Source: Larix kaempferi
Lineage: Eukaryota > Streptophyta > Pinopsida > Pinales > Pinaceae
Assembly: GCA_027924585.1 (NCBI GenBank)
Contig: BSBM01001448.1
Location: forward strand, 62,001 to 126,000
Length of the DNA stretch: 64,000 nt
Reading direction: 5' to 3'
Below, piece by piece: positions 45,744 through 58,166 of this stretch. Numbering within the stretch: the first letter of the stretch is position 1; every line of letters begins with the position of its first letter. Position numbers and translations under genes: made by a program. Below the pieces are notes generated by a model. The model had not been told where the DNA came from. It saw only the letters and a list, made by a program, of their open reading frames with translations, and made no database searches.

Positions 45744-47021
45744 GATGAAGAAGAGGACGAAGAAGAAAAAGAAGAAGAGGATGAAGAAGAGAAAGGGAAT
45801 GAAGAGGAAAAATAGGATACGAAAGAAGAGATGGATAAAGGAGAAGGGCAGAGCTTACAACAGCAAGGTAACTTTCAGGAAAACCCTCCAGAACGTAATG
45901 AAGACCCCGACGTCGTTTCCCAGCTCGCTAAAGCACGGGCAGAATTGGAAAGGCTCATAAATGAGTTGGTAACATTAAGAATTCATCCTGGAATCCAGGC
46001 CACACCTCCCCCATTCTCAGCCGAGAAGACACAAATCCTAAAGATGCACCATGCAGAAGAGCTCCAGCTGGCTGAACAAAAGAATTTAGAGCTGCAAGAA
46101 AATTTGGCCGAAGCACAGAGAAAATTGGCAAGGAAGGACCAGGAAATTATCAAAATTAAGGATGTTCTTGCCACTACTATCAGCATATATGAGAGAATGC
46201 GTGACCTCAGACCACCATCGACCATCTATGCAGTTTATTTACAAGAAAAATGGGGCGAATTCCAGCTTCAGAGATTGAAGAAAGATCTCCCTATAGAGGT
46301 AAGCACTCCTAAGGAATTTATTGATGCATCATTGAACTCCACGGAGCTGGAGAAAGACTTATTGAGTGAGTTCTTCTTGCGCAATTTCGTAGTTTCTGGC
46401 TCGCCCAACTGGTCACCAAACCCATATGTGGGTGATTTCCAGTTAAGGGCATTGTGTTCGTGGATGAACCACGAAATTGAGCGAGCCCAGGACTATCATC
46501 TCTATGTGGCATCCAAATGGAAAACCCCATTAATGATCAGACCTGAGCCCACTCACCCTGAGGGAATAATTTATAATCGCAGGATCCTCACTCAGGACGA
46601 GGATCTGATACCCATTCTCCTCACAAAAATATAGGAGGTGGTGAGTCACTTCGACATTACACTCTGCAGCACGCAAAAGGAAGTTGATGAGTCCATCTGG
46701 GAAAGGTGGAGTAGGGTGGCAAATAATCTAAAACGAAGAGAACTCCACTCTCCCCTCAGGCTTAAGGATGCTCTCTTCAAAACCATACTCTATAAAGAAT
46801 CCCTAGCAATAAACCAACTAAGGTGGATTGGGATGAGATTGAATCCTCCATTCTTTCTTTCCCCAGTCCTCAAAGAACAGATTAATGAAGAGGAGAGGAA
46901 GGCATGGGCTAGGGAGGATCAAAATTTTGGGTATCTTAGACAGGCAGGGGCACCTAAGGCGGCAGCATGGGATATCAGGGAGGTCATCGACAAAAGGAAT
47001 AGGTCACCCAAGGATGGGTGA
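45744..47021 (+). pseudogene. GypY terminal ORF, unknown coiled-coil protein
   Basis: The frame is open from the breakpoint, so its true start is missing; about 425 codons are visible. It begins with a strongly acidic Glu/Asp/Lys run, has one TAG (EEEK*DTKE, about 45814), then a coiled coil (LERLINELVTLRIHPG; KNLELQENLAEAQRKLARKD), then a globular part with ERMRDLRPPSTIYAVYLQEK, LSEFFLRNFVVSG, RALCSWMNHEIERAQDYH and IWERWSRVANNLKRREL. One more TAG follows ILLTKI (46632-46634). The stop at 47021 is 11 bp before the tract. It does not resemble GypX ORF3 beyond both having coiled coils next to the tract. I do not recognise it. Confidence 0.6.
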
Positions 47022-47043
47022 ATCCTTCAAGTAGGGGAGAGAA

Positions 47044-49249
47044 TGATGGGTCCATTTTTTAGGTATTTTGATAACCCTTTTTCCACAGTCCAGCTCAAGC
47101 AATGGTAATGAAACGCACTCAATTGTGGGAAAAGTGTTTTACTTTAATGATTTAATGAAATTGTTTTTATGATTAATCTTGTATGTTAGAATGCGTATCA
47201 ATTAAATTGATTATATGGAAACCAAGCATGATTGAGCAGGTTCAGGTTTATTAAAGGAAGGACGTGTAGAAGACTAAAGGATCACCACAAGCTCGGTGCC
47301 CTGTTTCCTGATTTATAGGGGACACACTCCCACTTTCAAGATGAATCGACACTTTGACAATCAGTTAGGATTAGAGTTAAATCATATAAATATGGACCTC
47401 TCGGGTAGCATGAGGCCCCTGCTGTTATTTTTGTGAAAGACATTATTGTTAACGTTTTTTGCACTATTGAGATACTAAAGTACAGACTTCTATTTTGGCA
47501 TGGATTTTACATATTAATGAAAGATTGATGATTAATTCCAGCAAGCATTTCTGAGTTTTTATTCTCTCCTGAGTACGGGTTGGGGAGGGACCCTCCAACA
47601 CGTAGGTCAAGAGATTCTTATTTGTAGGTATTTTTCCAAGTATGCGTTTTACATTGATGAACAGTTCTATGATATATGGTAGCGTTGAATGAGTCATTTT
47701 TTCTGTAGGAGTTTAGAATGCATTTCGTAGTACAGTAAAATGATTTCAGTAGTCCTGTAGGTTCTTTCTTGCAACGCATATTTTTATCCACGGTTACATG
47801 TGTAATAGCTTAGCTTTCAATGTCATGGTTAGATTTGGAGTTCACTGCAGTTTCTCATTGTGAATAGTTTCTTTTAACTTCTTAGTAGAAGATGGGTAAG
47901 CATAGAATGATCGTATTTCAATTCTAGATTGGTAGAATAAGATAGATCAAGACTCAAATTGTGTGCGTAGACAGTAGTTACAGACTTCGTTTCCCCAATA
48001 GTAAAATAGCTCTGTTATGGTATTTTCATTCTCAGCATTTAGTTATTTCAGCAGTTTAGTTATTTCAAATAGATTTACTGTATTTGTATCTTTATTTCTT
48101 AGAACAGATCAGCATCTAATTACTTCAACACTTTAATTACTTAGAATAGATTCCCTACTTTACTTCTCAGAACATATTTACTGCTTTCAGCACTTTAATT
48201 CTTTTAATCAGATTCATTGCTTTACAGTATTCAATTTCGTAGCATAATCAGTTTTCACATTAAGTAGACAACCTTCACATTTAGTAGACAATATTTAGAA
48301 CATCGATACCGCTGTTTAACTATGACAAGAGATTATCCTATAAAGAGCACAGACAGTGCATGCATCTCTCAAGTTTGTACGTTCCCTGGGTTGACATTTA
48401 AAGTAGGCTCTTGGTATAAGCTTCCCTCATTAGGCATCCATATTAGGAGCTCACCACACCTCATGAAACCTTTGATTCGGGATCTTTTGGTTCTCTTCTC
48501 CAAGAATCCCAACCTCATCTCTGATGTATTAGGGTTTGATAGCAACTAGGGCTCAAATGGTGAGGGAAAGAGGGTGATAATTTCTCCAGCATAAAATTAC
48601 TTGGGATAAGATTCCCTTTCATGTCCCATATCCCTTTATTTTATAGTGGAAGGGGATAGTTGGGTTGAGGAGGGAACGATTGTAACCGAGGAAGAGGTTT
48701 CCAAAACTTCGCAAATTTCAAGTTTTTTTAATATTTGTTGGCATTTTTAAGGCATACGTTGGTGAGATAAGGGGCAAGGTGCACACCACACATAGGTGAG
48801 CCATGTGCAACAAGTGCATTCATGAAAAATTAGGATAAAAATTCCATTTTGAGGGTTTTTTAGGGGTTTTTTTGGTCTCCAAAATGGTTAGAATCTCCCA
48901 AACTGCTGGATAAACAATGAATAACTTAAGGCCATACTATTGAGCACCAAAATATGGCTCTTCCATCCATAATGTCATTTTTGTGATCAAGAGTAACTTC
49001 ATGAAATGTCATCATGAAAGCATCTCCATGCAAGTGTCATCACGGACGAAGAAATGCCAAATTTGGTTATAACACCCTTCTAGTGTATTTCAGTTCCTTT
49101 TGGATCCCTCATATGTATTTATATAAAATGGGAGTGATACCCAAGAATTATAACAAAAGAGAGATAGAAGAAAACATTGTAATTTTTTTTCCAAGTAATA
49201 ACAAAATATCAATGCTACCATTGACCTGTGGTTTTACCTACATACAACA
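47044..49249 (+). repeat. Probable GypY LTR sequence (incomplete)
   Basis: About 2.2 kb with no supported gene, starting TGATGGGTCC after the purine tract. About 48050-48300 holds repeated short words such as TTTCAGCA(C/G)TTTA and AGAACA(T/G)AT. A TATA-like CCTATAAAGAGC is near 48340. The second LTR is not in the window, so the call rests on position and the first bases. Confidence 0.4.
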
Positions 49250-49584
49250 CGTTGGAGTATTAAAAATCCCACCTATACCATTTTAGACTTAGGATATAAT
49301 TAATCAATCATTTCTGATTAATTTCCTAAGTTTTGACTAGGTAAATAGGGCCAATTTTGTCTTTTCGTGGACCACTTTCCATCCTAAGTCACTAGGGCAC
49401 ACTTGAAAAGATTCTGGATAAGATTCCATTGGATTCTGTCTGATTTCTTTCCATTTCTGGTTTAGAAGGTGCTTTCCTCATTTAGACAGCTTTATCCTAT
49501 TTTTTCTACTTTCTAGTGTATAAGGTAAAGCTAGTTGACTTAGAAACTCTCTCCACTTGACCAATTCGACCTCCATATCATATC

Positions 49585-50085
49585 TGTTGAATATTGTAAC
49601 TTCTAAGCATATTATATTTGTACATTATTATTTCGGAGATTTTTCATCCCTCTGAGGTGATTCTATTATGTATCCGGAGATGTTTATTCATCCGATGGTT
49701 TGTGGTAACTAGGGTTATTAGACCCACCATGTGGGGGTCAGCCATGAGTTTATATTTTAGGGGTTATTAGACTTCTCCAGGAGAGGTCGGCCCCATTAGG
49801 GATTTTGGTCAGTCGGGAACTAGTATAAATAGAGGAGGAGAGCTCCTCATTTGACACACTTCCACAACTGAGAAAGTAGCACACTTGTGTCTGGGAGGTC
49901 TGCATAGGAGGTAGAGAAGGAGGTCAAGTCTCAGAGCACATCTTGTATTTTGGTTGATCATCTTATTGAGGAAAGTTTTGTTGGGTTTTCTACCCCATGA
50001 GGGTTTCCCAGGGTAAATTATGTGTCTATCTTGTGATTATGTTTCTTTCAGTGATCTTGCTAGTCTATTTGGTTTAAACTTAACA
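49585..50085 (+). repeat. CopII-1 5' LTR
   Basis: 501 bp, TGTTGAATATTG ... AACTTAACA, with TATAAATAGAGG near 49825 and two GGTTATTAGAC...GGTC(A/G)GCC blocks. The primer site TGGTATCAGAGC follows at 50086-50097. Confidence 0.95.
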
Positions 50086-50097
50086 TGGTATCAGAGC

Positions 50098-50402
50098 TAG
50101 CCTGAACAGAACATCTTTCACAAGGTGAAATTATATTTCTCTCTCTCTCCAAAAATTTGGGTTTCTGCAAAAGTTAGTATTTTTAGATTCTGGTTGCATG
50201 GTTGAATAAGCCTTCTAACGATCTATCTTTTGAGCCTTGGATTGAGGTTTTTGGTTTCGTAGAACTCCGAGAAAGTCAAACCCTAGTTTTACCAAAAGTG
50301 CGATAAACCAAAAATTCTGTTGCAGATCCTGAAAAGTGAAAAGTTAAAATTTCTGGGTAAGTACTACTCTATCTCTTATCTCTTGGACTCCCCCAAGAGA
50401 AG
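50098..50402 (+). other. CopII-1 untranslated leader
   Basis: 305 bp between primer site and gag ATG; no ORF. It contains an AACCCTAGTTTT word as in other leaders here. Confidence 0.7.
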
Positions 50403-53400
50403 ATGGCTCGAAGCACTAAGCTTGAAGACGAGCTAGAAGGTATAGAGAATTTTTGGGCATGGAAATACATAATTGGTCTCATTCTTGAAGAGAATGATCT
50501 TGCTCATTATATCAAGGATGAAGTTGCATAACCTGAAGGAGATGAAGCCAATGAGAAGCATAGGAAGGATTTGATTAGGGCAAAGAGAATCATAGCTGAT
50601 TCTATTAAACACCACTTGATTCCCCAAGTGGCTTCCAAGAAAACTCCAAAGGAAATGTATGATGGCCTAGGAAGAATGTATGAAGGAAAGAACATCATCA
50701 GGAAGATCAACCTAAGGACTCAGTTGAAGAGTACCAAGATGCACAAAGGAGAATCCATTCAAGACTACTTCTCAAGTGTCTCCCAAATCAAGGAGCAACG
50801 ATATGCCATTGGTGATACTCTTGATGAAGATGAACTTGTGATGAATGCTCTAAATGGTCTCACTAGACCTTGGGAATCATTCATACAAACTATGTGTGCC
50901 AGAAAAGAAAGTATGAAGTTTGATGTAGTATGGGAGGATTGTGTTCAAGAAGAGGCTAGGGTAGCCAACAAAAAAGCCCTTCTCAAAGAGGACGACCAAG
51001 CCTTGGCCACCCACACCAAAAGAGGAAGAAGGGGTCACTTCAAGAAAGTGAACCACAAAAAGTCTCAACCCTCTCATAGATTCAAAAGGAAAGGAGGAAC
51101 AAACTCAGAAAGAGACCTCTCCATAGTCGAATGTTATAATTGTCTTAAACTAGGACACTATGCTAGAGACTGTACTTTACCAGAAAAGAAGAAGAAGAAG
51201 TTTGTTCACAAAAGACATCATGCACATATGGCAGAAGATGATAGTGAAGAAGAAGTAGAAGAAGAAGAAGAAGAAGAGGAAAGGCCTCGAAGGAAAAGAT
51301 CTAGAGTAAAGAAAGAAGATCCAGAAGAATATGTCCTATTTTCTGCACTCTCTGGATCTGTGTCTCCTGGAGAAGATACATGGCTCATTGATAGTAGTGC
51401 TTCAAAGCACATGACAGGTCAAAAGAAAACTCTCTCAATACTTGAAGAAAAGTCTTCACCACAAAAGGTATCTCTAGGAGATGATTATCAATATCCCATC
51501 AAAGGGAAATGGTGAAGCCAGCTACAAGCTTAATTCTGGAACACCCTTGAAAATGAAAGAAATTTTATGTGTACCAGGTTTGAAGAAGAACCTACTCTCT
51601 ATCTCAGCACTAGATAAGAAAGGTTTTAGAGTGGCTTTCATAGATGGACAAGTACTCATGTGTCCCAAAGGAAAATCAATTGAAGATGCAGTTGTCATTG
51701 GTGAAGAAGAAGGAGGTCTAAATAAGCTCAAGGGTTATCCAGAAGTTGCCCTTGCTCATGAAACCTCTAGCCCCAGTGAACTATTGCATAGAATATTAGC
51801 TCACATTAACTACAAAGCCTTACCCTATGTAAGCAAGGTGGTCATAGGATTACCAGATTTGAAGGTTGATCATAATGGCTCATCTAAAGGATGTGAGAAA
51901 GGGAAGAATGTCAAGAACCCTTTTCCAAAGAGTGAAACAAAGACTAAGAACATTTTGGAGCTAATACACTCATATGTATGCGGATCAATCCCCACCACTT
52001 CCCTAAGTGGGTTTAAATACTATCTCTCATTCATTGATGACTATTCAAGGAAGACTTGGATATACTTTCTAAAAGGTAAAATTGAAGTCTTTGGAAAAAT
52101 CAAAGAGTTCAAGGCCCTAATAGAAAATCTCTCAGAAAAGAAAATCAAGATTCTCAGAACAGATAATGGAGGAGAATATACTTCAAAGGACTTTGAAGAC
52201 TTTTTTAAAGAAGTTGGAATCAAGAGGGAACTAACCACTCCCTATAATCCCCAACAAATGGGGTTGCTAAAAGGAAGAATAGAACCATCATGGAAGCTGT
52301 AAAGACTATGATACATGACCAAGATCTACCCATGTATCTATGGGCTGAAGCAGCTAGGACAGTAGTCTATGTGCAAAATAGACTATCCCATAGTGCTCTT
52401 GAATTCAAAACTCCAGAAGAAGTGTTCACAGGAAAGAAGCCCGAGTTAAATCATCTCAAAATATTTGGGTGTCTTGTGTACATTCACATTCCAAAAGAAA
52501 AGAGAACCAAGTTGGATCCTTCTGGTAAGAAGGGAATATTTGTTGGATATTGTGAATCATCAAAAGCCTTCAGAATTTACATACCAGGTTTTCATCATAT
52601 GGAAATAAGTACAGATGTAACATTTGATGAAGAAGCAGCTCTCAAGAAATCCAGGGAGTGCCAACTTGAAGAAATCTATGAAGAAGATACACCTCCTAGA
52701 ATCACAGAGGTTGTGCCCATCCTTGAAGATGATTCACCAGAGGATCATGACATGTTGGAACCACAAGAACCCCCTATTACAGACTTATCTAGGAAAAGAA
52801 GGCCAGCATGGGCTAGAGACATTATTCAAGGAGCCGAAAGATATGGAACTCTTGAAGGCTCCACTAGAGAAAGAAAGAAACCAAAGCTAGTGTACAACTA
52901 TATGGGCTTGATGTGTGATCTTGTGGATCAACAACCTACTAGCTATGAAGAGGCAGCTCAAAAGAAAGAATGGGTAGAAGCAATGACAGAAGAATATCAG
53001 TCAATAATGAAAAATGATGTTTGGGATATAGTTCCCAAACCAAAAGATAAAAGTGTGGTTTCTTCCAAATGGATTTTCAAGATAAAACATGCTGCAGATG
53101 GTAGCATTGAAAAATACAAGGAAATATTTGTAGCCAGAGGATTCTCTCAGAAAGAGGGAATTGACTATGAAGAAACATTTGCACCATTTGCTAGGTATAC
53201 TTCAATTAGAACTATCATGGCACTTGCATCTATGATGAAAGTGAAATTACACCAAATGGATGTTAAGACAGCTTTTCTGAATGGTGTAATTGAAGAAGAA
53301 GTGTACATAGAGCAACCACAAGGGTTTGAGGTTAAAGACGGGAGAACTCATGTATGCAAACTGAAAAAGGAATTATATGGATTGAAGCAAGCTCCCAGAG

Positions 53401-54476
53401 CTTGGTACGGAAGGGTTGACAATTTATTAACAAGCATGGGCTTTACCAAGAGCAAAGCTGACCCCAATCTTTATCTCAAAGTGATGGATGATGAACCAGT
53501 TATACTATTGTTATATGTAGATGATCTATTTCTAACCGGAAATGAGAAACAAACTATTGAATGCAAGAAGAAGCTTTCTTCAGAATTCGAGATGAAAGAT
53601 CTCAGATTAATGCACTACTTCTTAGGTCTAGAAGTATGGCAAGAACCAAAAGGAATCTTTCTAAATCAAGGTAAGTATGCTGTGGAGATTCTAAAAATAT
53701 TTGATATGTTGGAGTGTAAAGCCATGGCCACTTCCATGGACTCCAACTTGAAGTTATTAGTTAATGACTCGTCGGAATTAGTGGACTTAACTCTATATAG
53801 ACAAATCATTGGGTCATTGATGTATTTAACAAATAATAGGCCAGATATATGCTTTGCTGTAAATACCCTGAGTCAGTATCTAGTAGAACCTAGAAAGGTT
53901 CACTTAATAGCTGCAAAGCATGTAATGAGGTACCTAAAGGGTACATTAGATTTTGGTCTATATTATCTTGGATATCATGAACTTAGATTAGATGGTTACT
54001 CAGATTTTGATTGGGCAGGAAGTGTCTCAGATAGAAAGAGTACATCAGGTGGATGTTATGGTCTTGGATCTACCATGATCTCATGGTTCAGCAAGAAACA
54101 ATCTAGTGCAGCTCTTAGTACTGCTGAAGTAGAATATATAGCTGCCTGCTCTGATAGCTGTGAAGCAATATGGCTTCAAAAGCTATTATCTGGAGTGTTT
54201 GACTTAGAAATGGATCCCACTGTGATCATGTGTGACAATTAAAGTTGTATTAAGATAACAGAAAATCCTGTATTCCACGATAAGTCAAAACACATAGAGA
54301 TCCGATACTTTTATATACGAGATATGGTGCAGAGAGGAGCTATCAAGCTCGAGTATGTGAGCACTGAGGATCAAATTGATGATATCTTGACCAAACCTCT
54401 ATCTCGAGTGAAATTTGAATACTTCCGAGACAAGCTTGGTGTAGTTCAAAAGGACCCTCCTCGAAAGGGGGAGTAG
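50403..54476 (+). pseudogene. gag-pol: CopII-1 gag-pol polyprotein
   Basis: ATG 50403 (MARSTKLEDELEG) to TAG 54476. Gag has GESIQDYFSSVSQIKEQ and zinc knuckle CYNCLKLGHYARDC. The protease loop is WLIDSSASKHMTG (Gly to Ser). Integrase has HSYVCG (first Asp to Tyr), RTDNGGEY and, after a frameshift, VAKRKNRT (Glu to Lys). RT keeps HQMDVKTAFLNG and LLLYVDDLF. RNase H has YSDFDWAGS and STAEVEY. Breaks: TAA in DEVA*PEGD (50530), +1 shift near 51508, one-base loss in QQ(N)G near 52259, and TAA in CDN*SCI (54241). It is about 60 percent like CopI-2 by eye. It cannot transpose. Confidence 0.94.
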
Positions 54477-56428
54477 TATAGTCACTGATGATGAGATTGT
54501 CTCATCGACAGCAAGGTCGATGATGTGGATACCTGTTTACTACACATGGATACTTAGATTATTTATATTTAGGACTCTTATACTTATAATACTTATTTTA
54601 CTTGTTTTTACTTTTGATGATATATGTATTGGTGAGAATATATGCTTTCGATAATATATGTATTGGTGAGGATACATGTTTTGATGATATATGTATTGAT
54701 GCGAATACATGTATTGATTAATGTACTTGTATGGATGAGGATACTTGTACCTGTATTGATGAGGATACATGTGAGGATTGGATCATCCTTGGATTTCAGT
54801 CCTAAAGTGAGCCGTAGACAGATATCTCTGAGAAAGAAGAGGGATTGCATAATCCTTAAACACATGTTCTAAAGAGAGCCGTAGACGTATGTCTTCAAGA
54901 ATGAAGTCCTTGGTGGACATGTGAGGATTGGATCATCCTTGGATTTCAGTCCTAAAGTGAGCTGTAGACAGATGTCTCCGAGAAAGAAGAGGGATTGCAT
55001 CATTCTTGAACACATGTTCTAAAGAGAGCCGTAGATGTATGTCTTTGAGAATGAAGTCCTGGGTGGACATGTGAGGATTGGATAATCCTTGGACTTCAGT
55101 CCTAAAGAGAGTCGTAGACATGATATCTTCGAGAATGAAGTCCTGAATGAACAGGTAGGGGATTGCATCTTCCCCAGACTTCGGTCCCAGAATTGAGCCG
55201 TAGACTGATGTCTCCGAGAATTGAAGATAGGACTGCATCATCCCTGGACCTCGGTTCAAAATGTACATGAGGACTGCATTGTCCATGAACTGGGTTCAAA
55301 ATGTATGTGAGGACTGCATCGTCCATGAATTGGGTTCAAAATGTATGTGAGGATTGCATCGTCCATGAACTGGGTTCAAAATGTATGTGAGGACTGCATC
55401 ATCCATGAACTGGGTTCAAAATGTACGTGAGGACTGCATTGTCCATGAACTGGGTTCAAAATGTAGGTGAGGACTGCATTGTCCATGAACTGGGTTCAAA
55501 ATTTACGTGAGGACTACATCGTCCATGAACTTGGTTCAAAATGTACGTGTGAGTACTGCATCATCCATGAACTGGGTTCAAAATGTACGTGATGGGATTG
55601 CATCATCCCTAGACATGAGACTTGTCTTAAAGGTACGTGTGAGGACTGCATCATCCATGAACTCGGTTCAAAATGTACGTGATGGGATTGCATCGTCCCT
55701 AGACATGAGACTTTTATTAAAGGTACGTGTGAGGACTGCATCGTCCATGAACTGGGTTCAAAATGTACGTGATGGGATTGCATCGTCACTAGACATGAGA
55801 CTTGTCTTAAAGTGATAAGGACTGATTATCCTGGAACTTGATTTGGATTGTATCATCCATGGACCTATGTCCTAAAGAGAGCGGGATTGATGATCGTCCT
55901 ATAATATGATCGTGTGTATTGCAGAGTATGCTGTAGATCAAGATGATCCAGATGCTGTAGATCGAGATGATCCAGATGCTGTAGATCGAGATGATCCAGA
56001 TACTGTAGATCGAATGCTGATGATCGTATGATGACGATATTGATGATTGTGTGACGACAATGATGATCGTGTGATGATGATGTTGATGATTGTGTAATGA
56101 CGATGCTGATGATCGTGTGATGATGATGTTGATGATCGTGTGAAAACGATGCTGATGATTGTGTGATGACGATGTTGATGATCGTGTGATGACGATGCTA
56201 ATGATCGTGTGATGATGATGTCGATGATCGTGTGATGACGATGCTGATGATCGTGTGATGATGATGCTGATGATCGTGTGATGACAATGATGTTGATGTT
56301 CCAGTAACTAGTTGAGTTGTTGATGATGATGTATTGAAGAAAGCTTCCGATGATTTATAGATGTATCATGTATGATGTAGTCGATGACTCCTTGCTCCTG
56401 CAGATGTTCTTATAATATCCTTCTTGTT
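54477..56428 (+). repeat. CopII-1 tandem-repeat region between pol and 3' LTR
   Basis: No gene. About 54640-54770 is GATGATATATGTATTGATG-like. About 54769-55140 is a 150-bp unit (GTGAGGATTGGATCATCCTTGG) two to three times. About 55256-55580 is a 40-bp unit (GAACTGGGTTCAAAATGTA) about eight times. About 55586-55815 is a 90-bp unit, three times. About 55930-56010 is a 24-bp unit (GATGCTGTAGATCGAGATGATCC). About 56010-56290 is GATGATCGTGTGATGACGATG, ten or so times. The open frames at 55507-55815 on both strands are repeat products. Confidence 0.88.
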
Positions 56429-56437
56429 AAGGGGGAG

Positions 56438-56938
56438 TGTTGAATATTGTAACTTCTAAGGATATTATATTTGTACATTATTATTCCGGAGATGTTTCAT
56501 CCCTTCGAGGTGATTCTATTATGTATCCGAAGATGTTTATTCCTTCGATGGTTTGTGGTAACTAGGGTTATTAGACCCACCATTTGGGGGTCGGCCCTGA
56601 GTTTATATTTTAGGGGTTATTATACTTCTCCAGGAGAGGTCAGCCCCATTAGGTATTTTGGTTAGTCGAAAACTAGTATAAATAGAGGAGGAGAGCTCCG
56701 CATTTGACACACTTCCACAACTCAGAAAGTAGCGCACTTGTGTCTGGGAGGTCTGCATAGGAGGTAGAGAAGGAGGTCAAGTCTTGGAGAACATCTTGTA
56801 TTTTGGTTGATCATCTTATTGAGGAAAGCTTTGCTAGGTTTTCTAGCCCATGAGGGTTTCCCAGGGTAAATTCTGTGTCTATCTTGTGATTATGTTTCTT
56901 TCAGTGATCTTGCTAGTCTATTTGGTTTAAACTTAACA
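56438..56938 (+). repeat. CopII-1 3' LTR
   Basis: 501 bp, pairs with 49585-50085; followed by ATATC. Confidence 0.95.
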
Positions 56939-57364
56939 ATATCTAATCTCCTAAATCCATCATTACATTCCATTTACCTCACTCATGAGCTACCATACCA
57001 TATTTAGCAAATTCGTGAGCCTTTAGACAGTTTTGGAAACAACTTTTGCCACCTACGAGGTTTTTTTCCTTTAGTAAGCCTTTTCTTTTTGTCCTTTTCA
57101 ACTTGCCTCTAAGGCATTCGATTTTCTCCATGGAATATGTATTATATCTTGTAATCATATTAATGAATAAGATACAGAGTGTTTTCCACAAATGATCTTC
57201 TTTATTCTTCTTCTCTCATTCTCAAAAATATTCCATGTGAAGTTTTTTGATTGAATCTAGATCTAATCCGTTTAAAATCTCACATGGTATCAGAGCTAGA
57301 TTGATTCAAAACAATTTCCAGAGTATTTTTCATGGGGTATTTCCATCACCAGGAGCGCATCAGC

Positions 57365-58166
57365 ATGGATCAAAATCAAGCTAAAGATGTGACTCTCACT
57401 CCTTTCAACTACTTTGATTGGAAGATGCATATGATCATCCAGCTTCGAAGAAAATGATTGTATAGAGTCACTATGGGGCTTGAAACTGAGCCAGGAGCTG
57501 TTGCATTAAAATCCAAACGATTCAATAGGATTGATGAAGCTTATGGGTTACTTTGTCTCTCTGTATATATAGATATTATATTCCATATTGACTCTCTATC
57601 CACTCCAAATAAAGTGTGGACAAAACTAGAGTCTCTCTTTGGAAAACAGGACGAGCTCAGAGGTCATTTATTTGAGATTGAGTTGATCTCACTTAGTCCA
57701 AGTAATTTCGATTCAATGGAAGAGTTCATATCAAAATTCAAGAACCTCATGCTTCAAATCAAGCAATGTGGCATATATAAGAAGGATGAGCAGCTAATCC
57801 TTACCATTCTGTCAAAACTAAGCCCTGAATACTCATTATTTGTGTCTAATTTTCATACTACAAGACTTGCAGTTCCCAATTGGAAGATGCCAACCTTAGA
57901 TGCATTCATTGATTCACTCACTAAGGAGAAGGACAAGCTGGTTCAAATGAGGGATCTAACACCCTCCAAGGACTTTGCACTTGTTTCTCATGGAGAAAAG
58001 AGTTTCAAGAATTACAAATCCAAACAAAAGATGTTGTTAGATGAAGAGGACTCTGATGAAGATTCCAAAGCCAAGAAGATGAAGAAGGAGAAGCCCAAGT
58101 GTTATTATTTCTGCAAAGTCACTCATCCTGAGAAATATTGTTTTAAAAATAAATTGGACATCATGG
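57365..58166 (+). pseudogene. gag: CopIII-2 gag, cut by GypX-3
   Basis: ATG 57365 (MDQNQAKDVTLTPFN). It has a TGA in RRK*LYRV (GGA to TGA), then is open to the insertion point: VWTKLESLFGKQDELRG, SMEEFISKFKNL and LLDEEDSDEDSK. The knuckle is CYYFCKVTHPEKYC, its first pair misspaced. At KLDIM| the sequence leaves the CopIII-1 homology and enters the GypX-3 LTR. The frame continuing to 58285 is chimeric. Confidence 0.9.

Larger units (their letters stand above)
45740..49249 (+). mobile_element. GypY, 3' end of an unclassified LTR element
   Basis: A plus-strand ORF (45744-47021), polypurine-like tract AGGGGAGAGAA (47033-47043) and a sequence beginning TGATGGGTCC (47044) read like the tail of a retroelement: terminal ORF, tract, LTR. 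Its left side is cut at the GypX-2 boundary without an LTR, so the join is a deletion or rearrangement. Its right side is broken by CopIII-2 at 49250. No pol is visible, so the superfamily is undetermined. Confidence 0.55.
49585..56938 (+). mobile_element. CopII-1, full-length Ty1/copia
   Basis: 7,354 bp with ATATC on both sides (49580-49584 and 56939-56943), inserted in the CopIII-2 LTR. It has 501-bp LTRs, a tRNA-Met primer site, gag-pol at 50403-54476, about 1.95 kb of tandem repeats, and polypurine tract AAGGGGGAG (about 56429-56437). The LTRs show more than 20 differences by eye, so it is older than CopI-2. Confidence 0.96.
49250..57284 (+). repeat. CopIII-2 5' LTR (two pieces)
   Basis: 49250-49584 and 56944-57284 align to the two parts of the CopIII-1 LTR (TTTTGACTAGGTA, CTTTCTAGTG, then TCTCCATGGAATATG and TCATTCTC). 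CopII-1 with its ATATC repeat sits between them. Confidence 0.87.
49250..58166 (+). mobile_element. CopIII-2, Copia element split by CopII-1 and GypX-3
   Basis: Visible pieces are 49250-49584 and 56944-58166. The 5' LTR starts CGTTGGAG (TG mutated to CG), is interrupted by CopII-1, and ends CTCACA at 57284, 676 bp in total against 677 bp in CopIII-1. The primer site is 57285-57296, then gag from 57365 until GypX-3 inserts at 58167. The rest lies beyond the window. Confidence 0.88.

Noticed and set aside
45745-45960. Lys/Arg-rich frame at the start of GypY
   Set aside because: Alternative frame of the acidic run; the frame starting GAT 45744 continues into the long ORF instead.
55507-55815. 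Overlapping open frames on both strands
   Set aside because: Both arise from the 90-bp array, whose unit length is a multiple of three.
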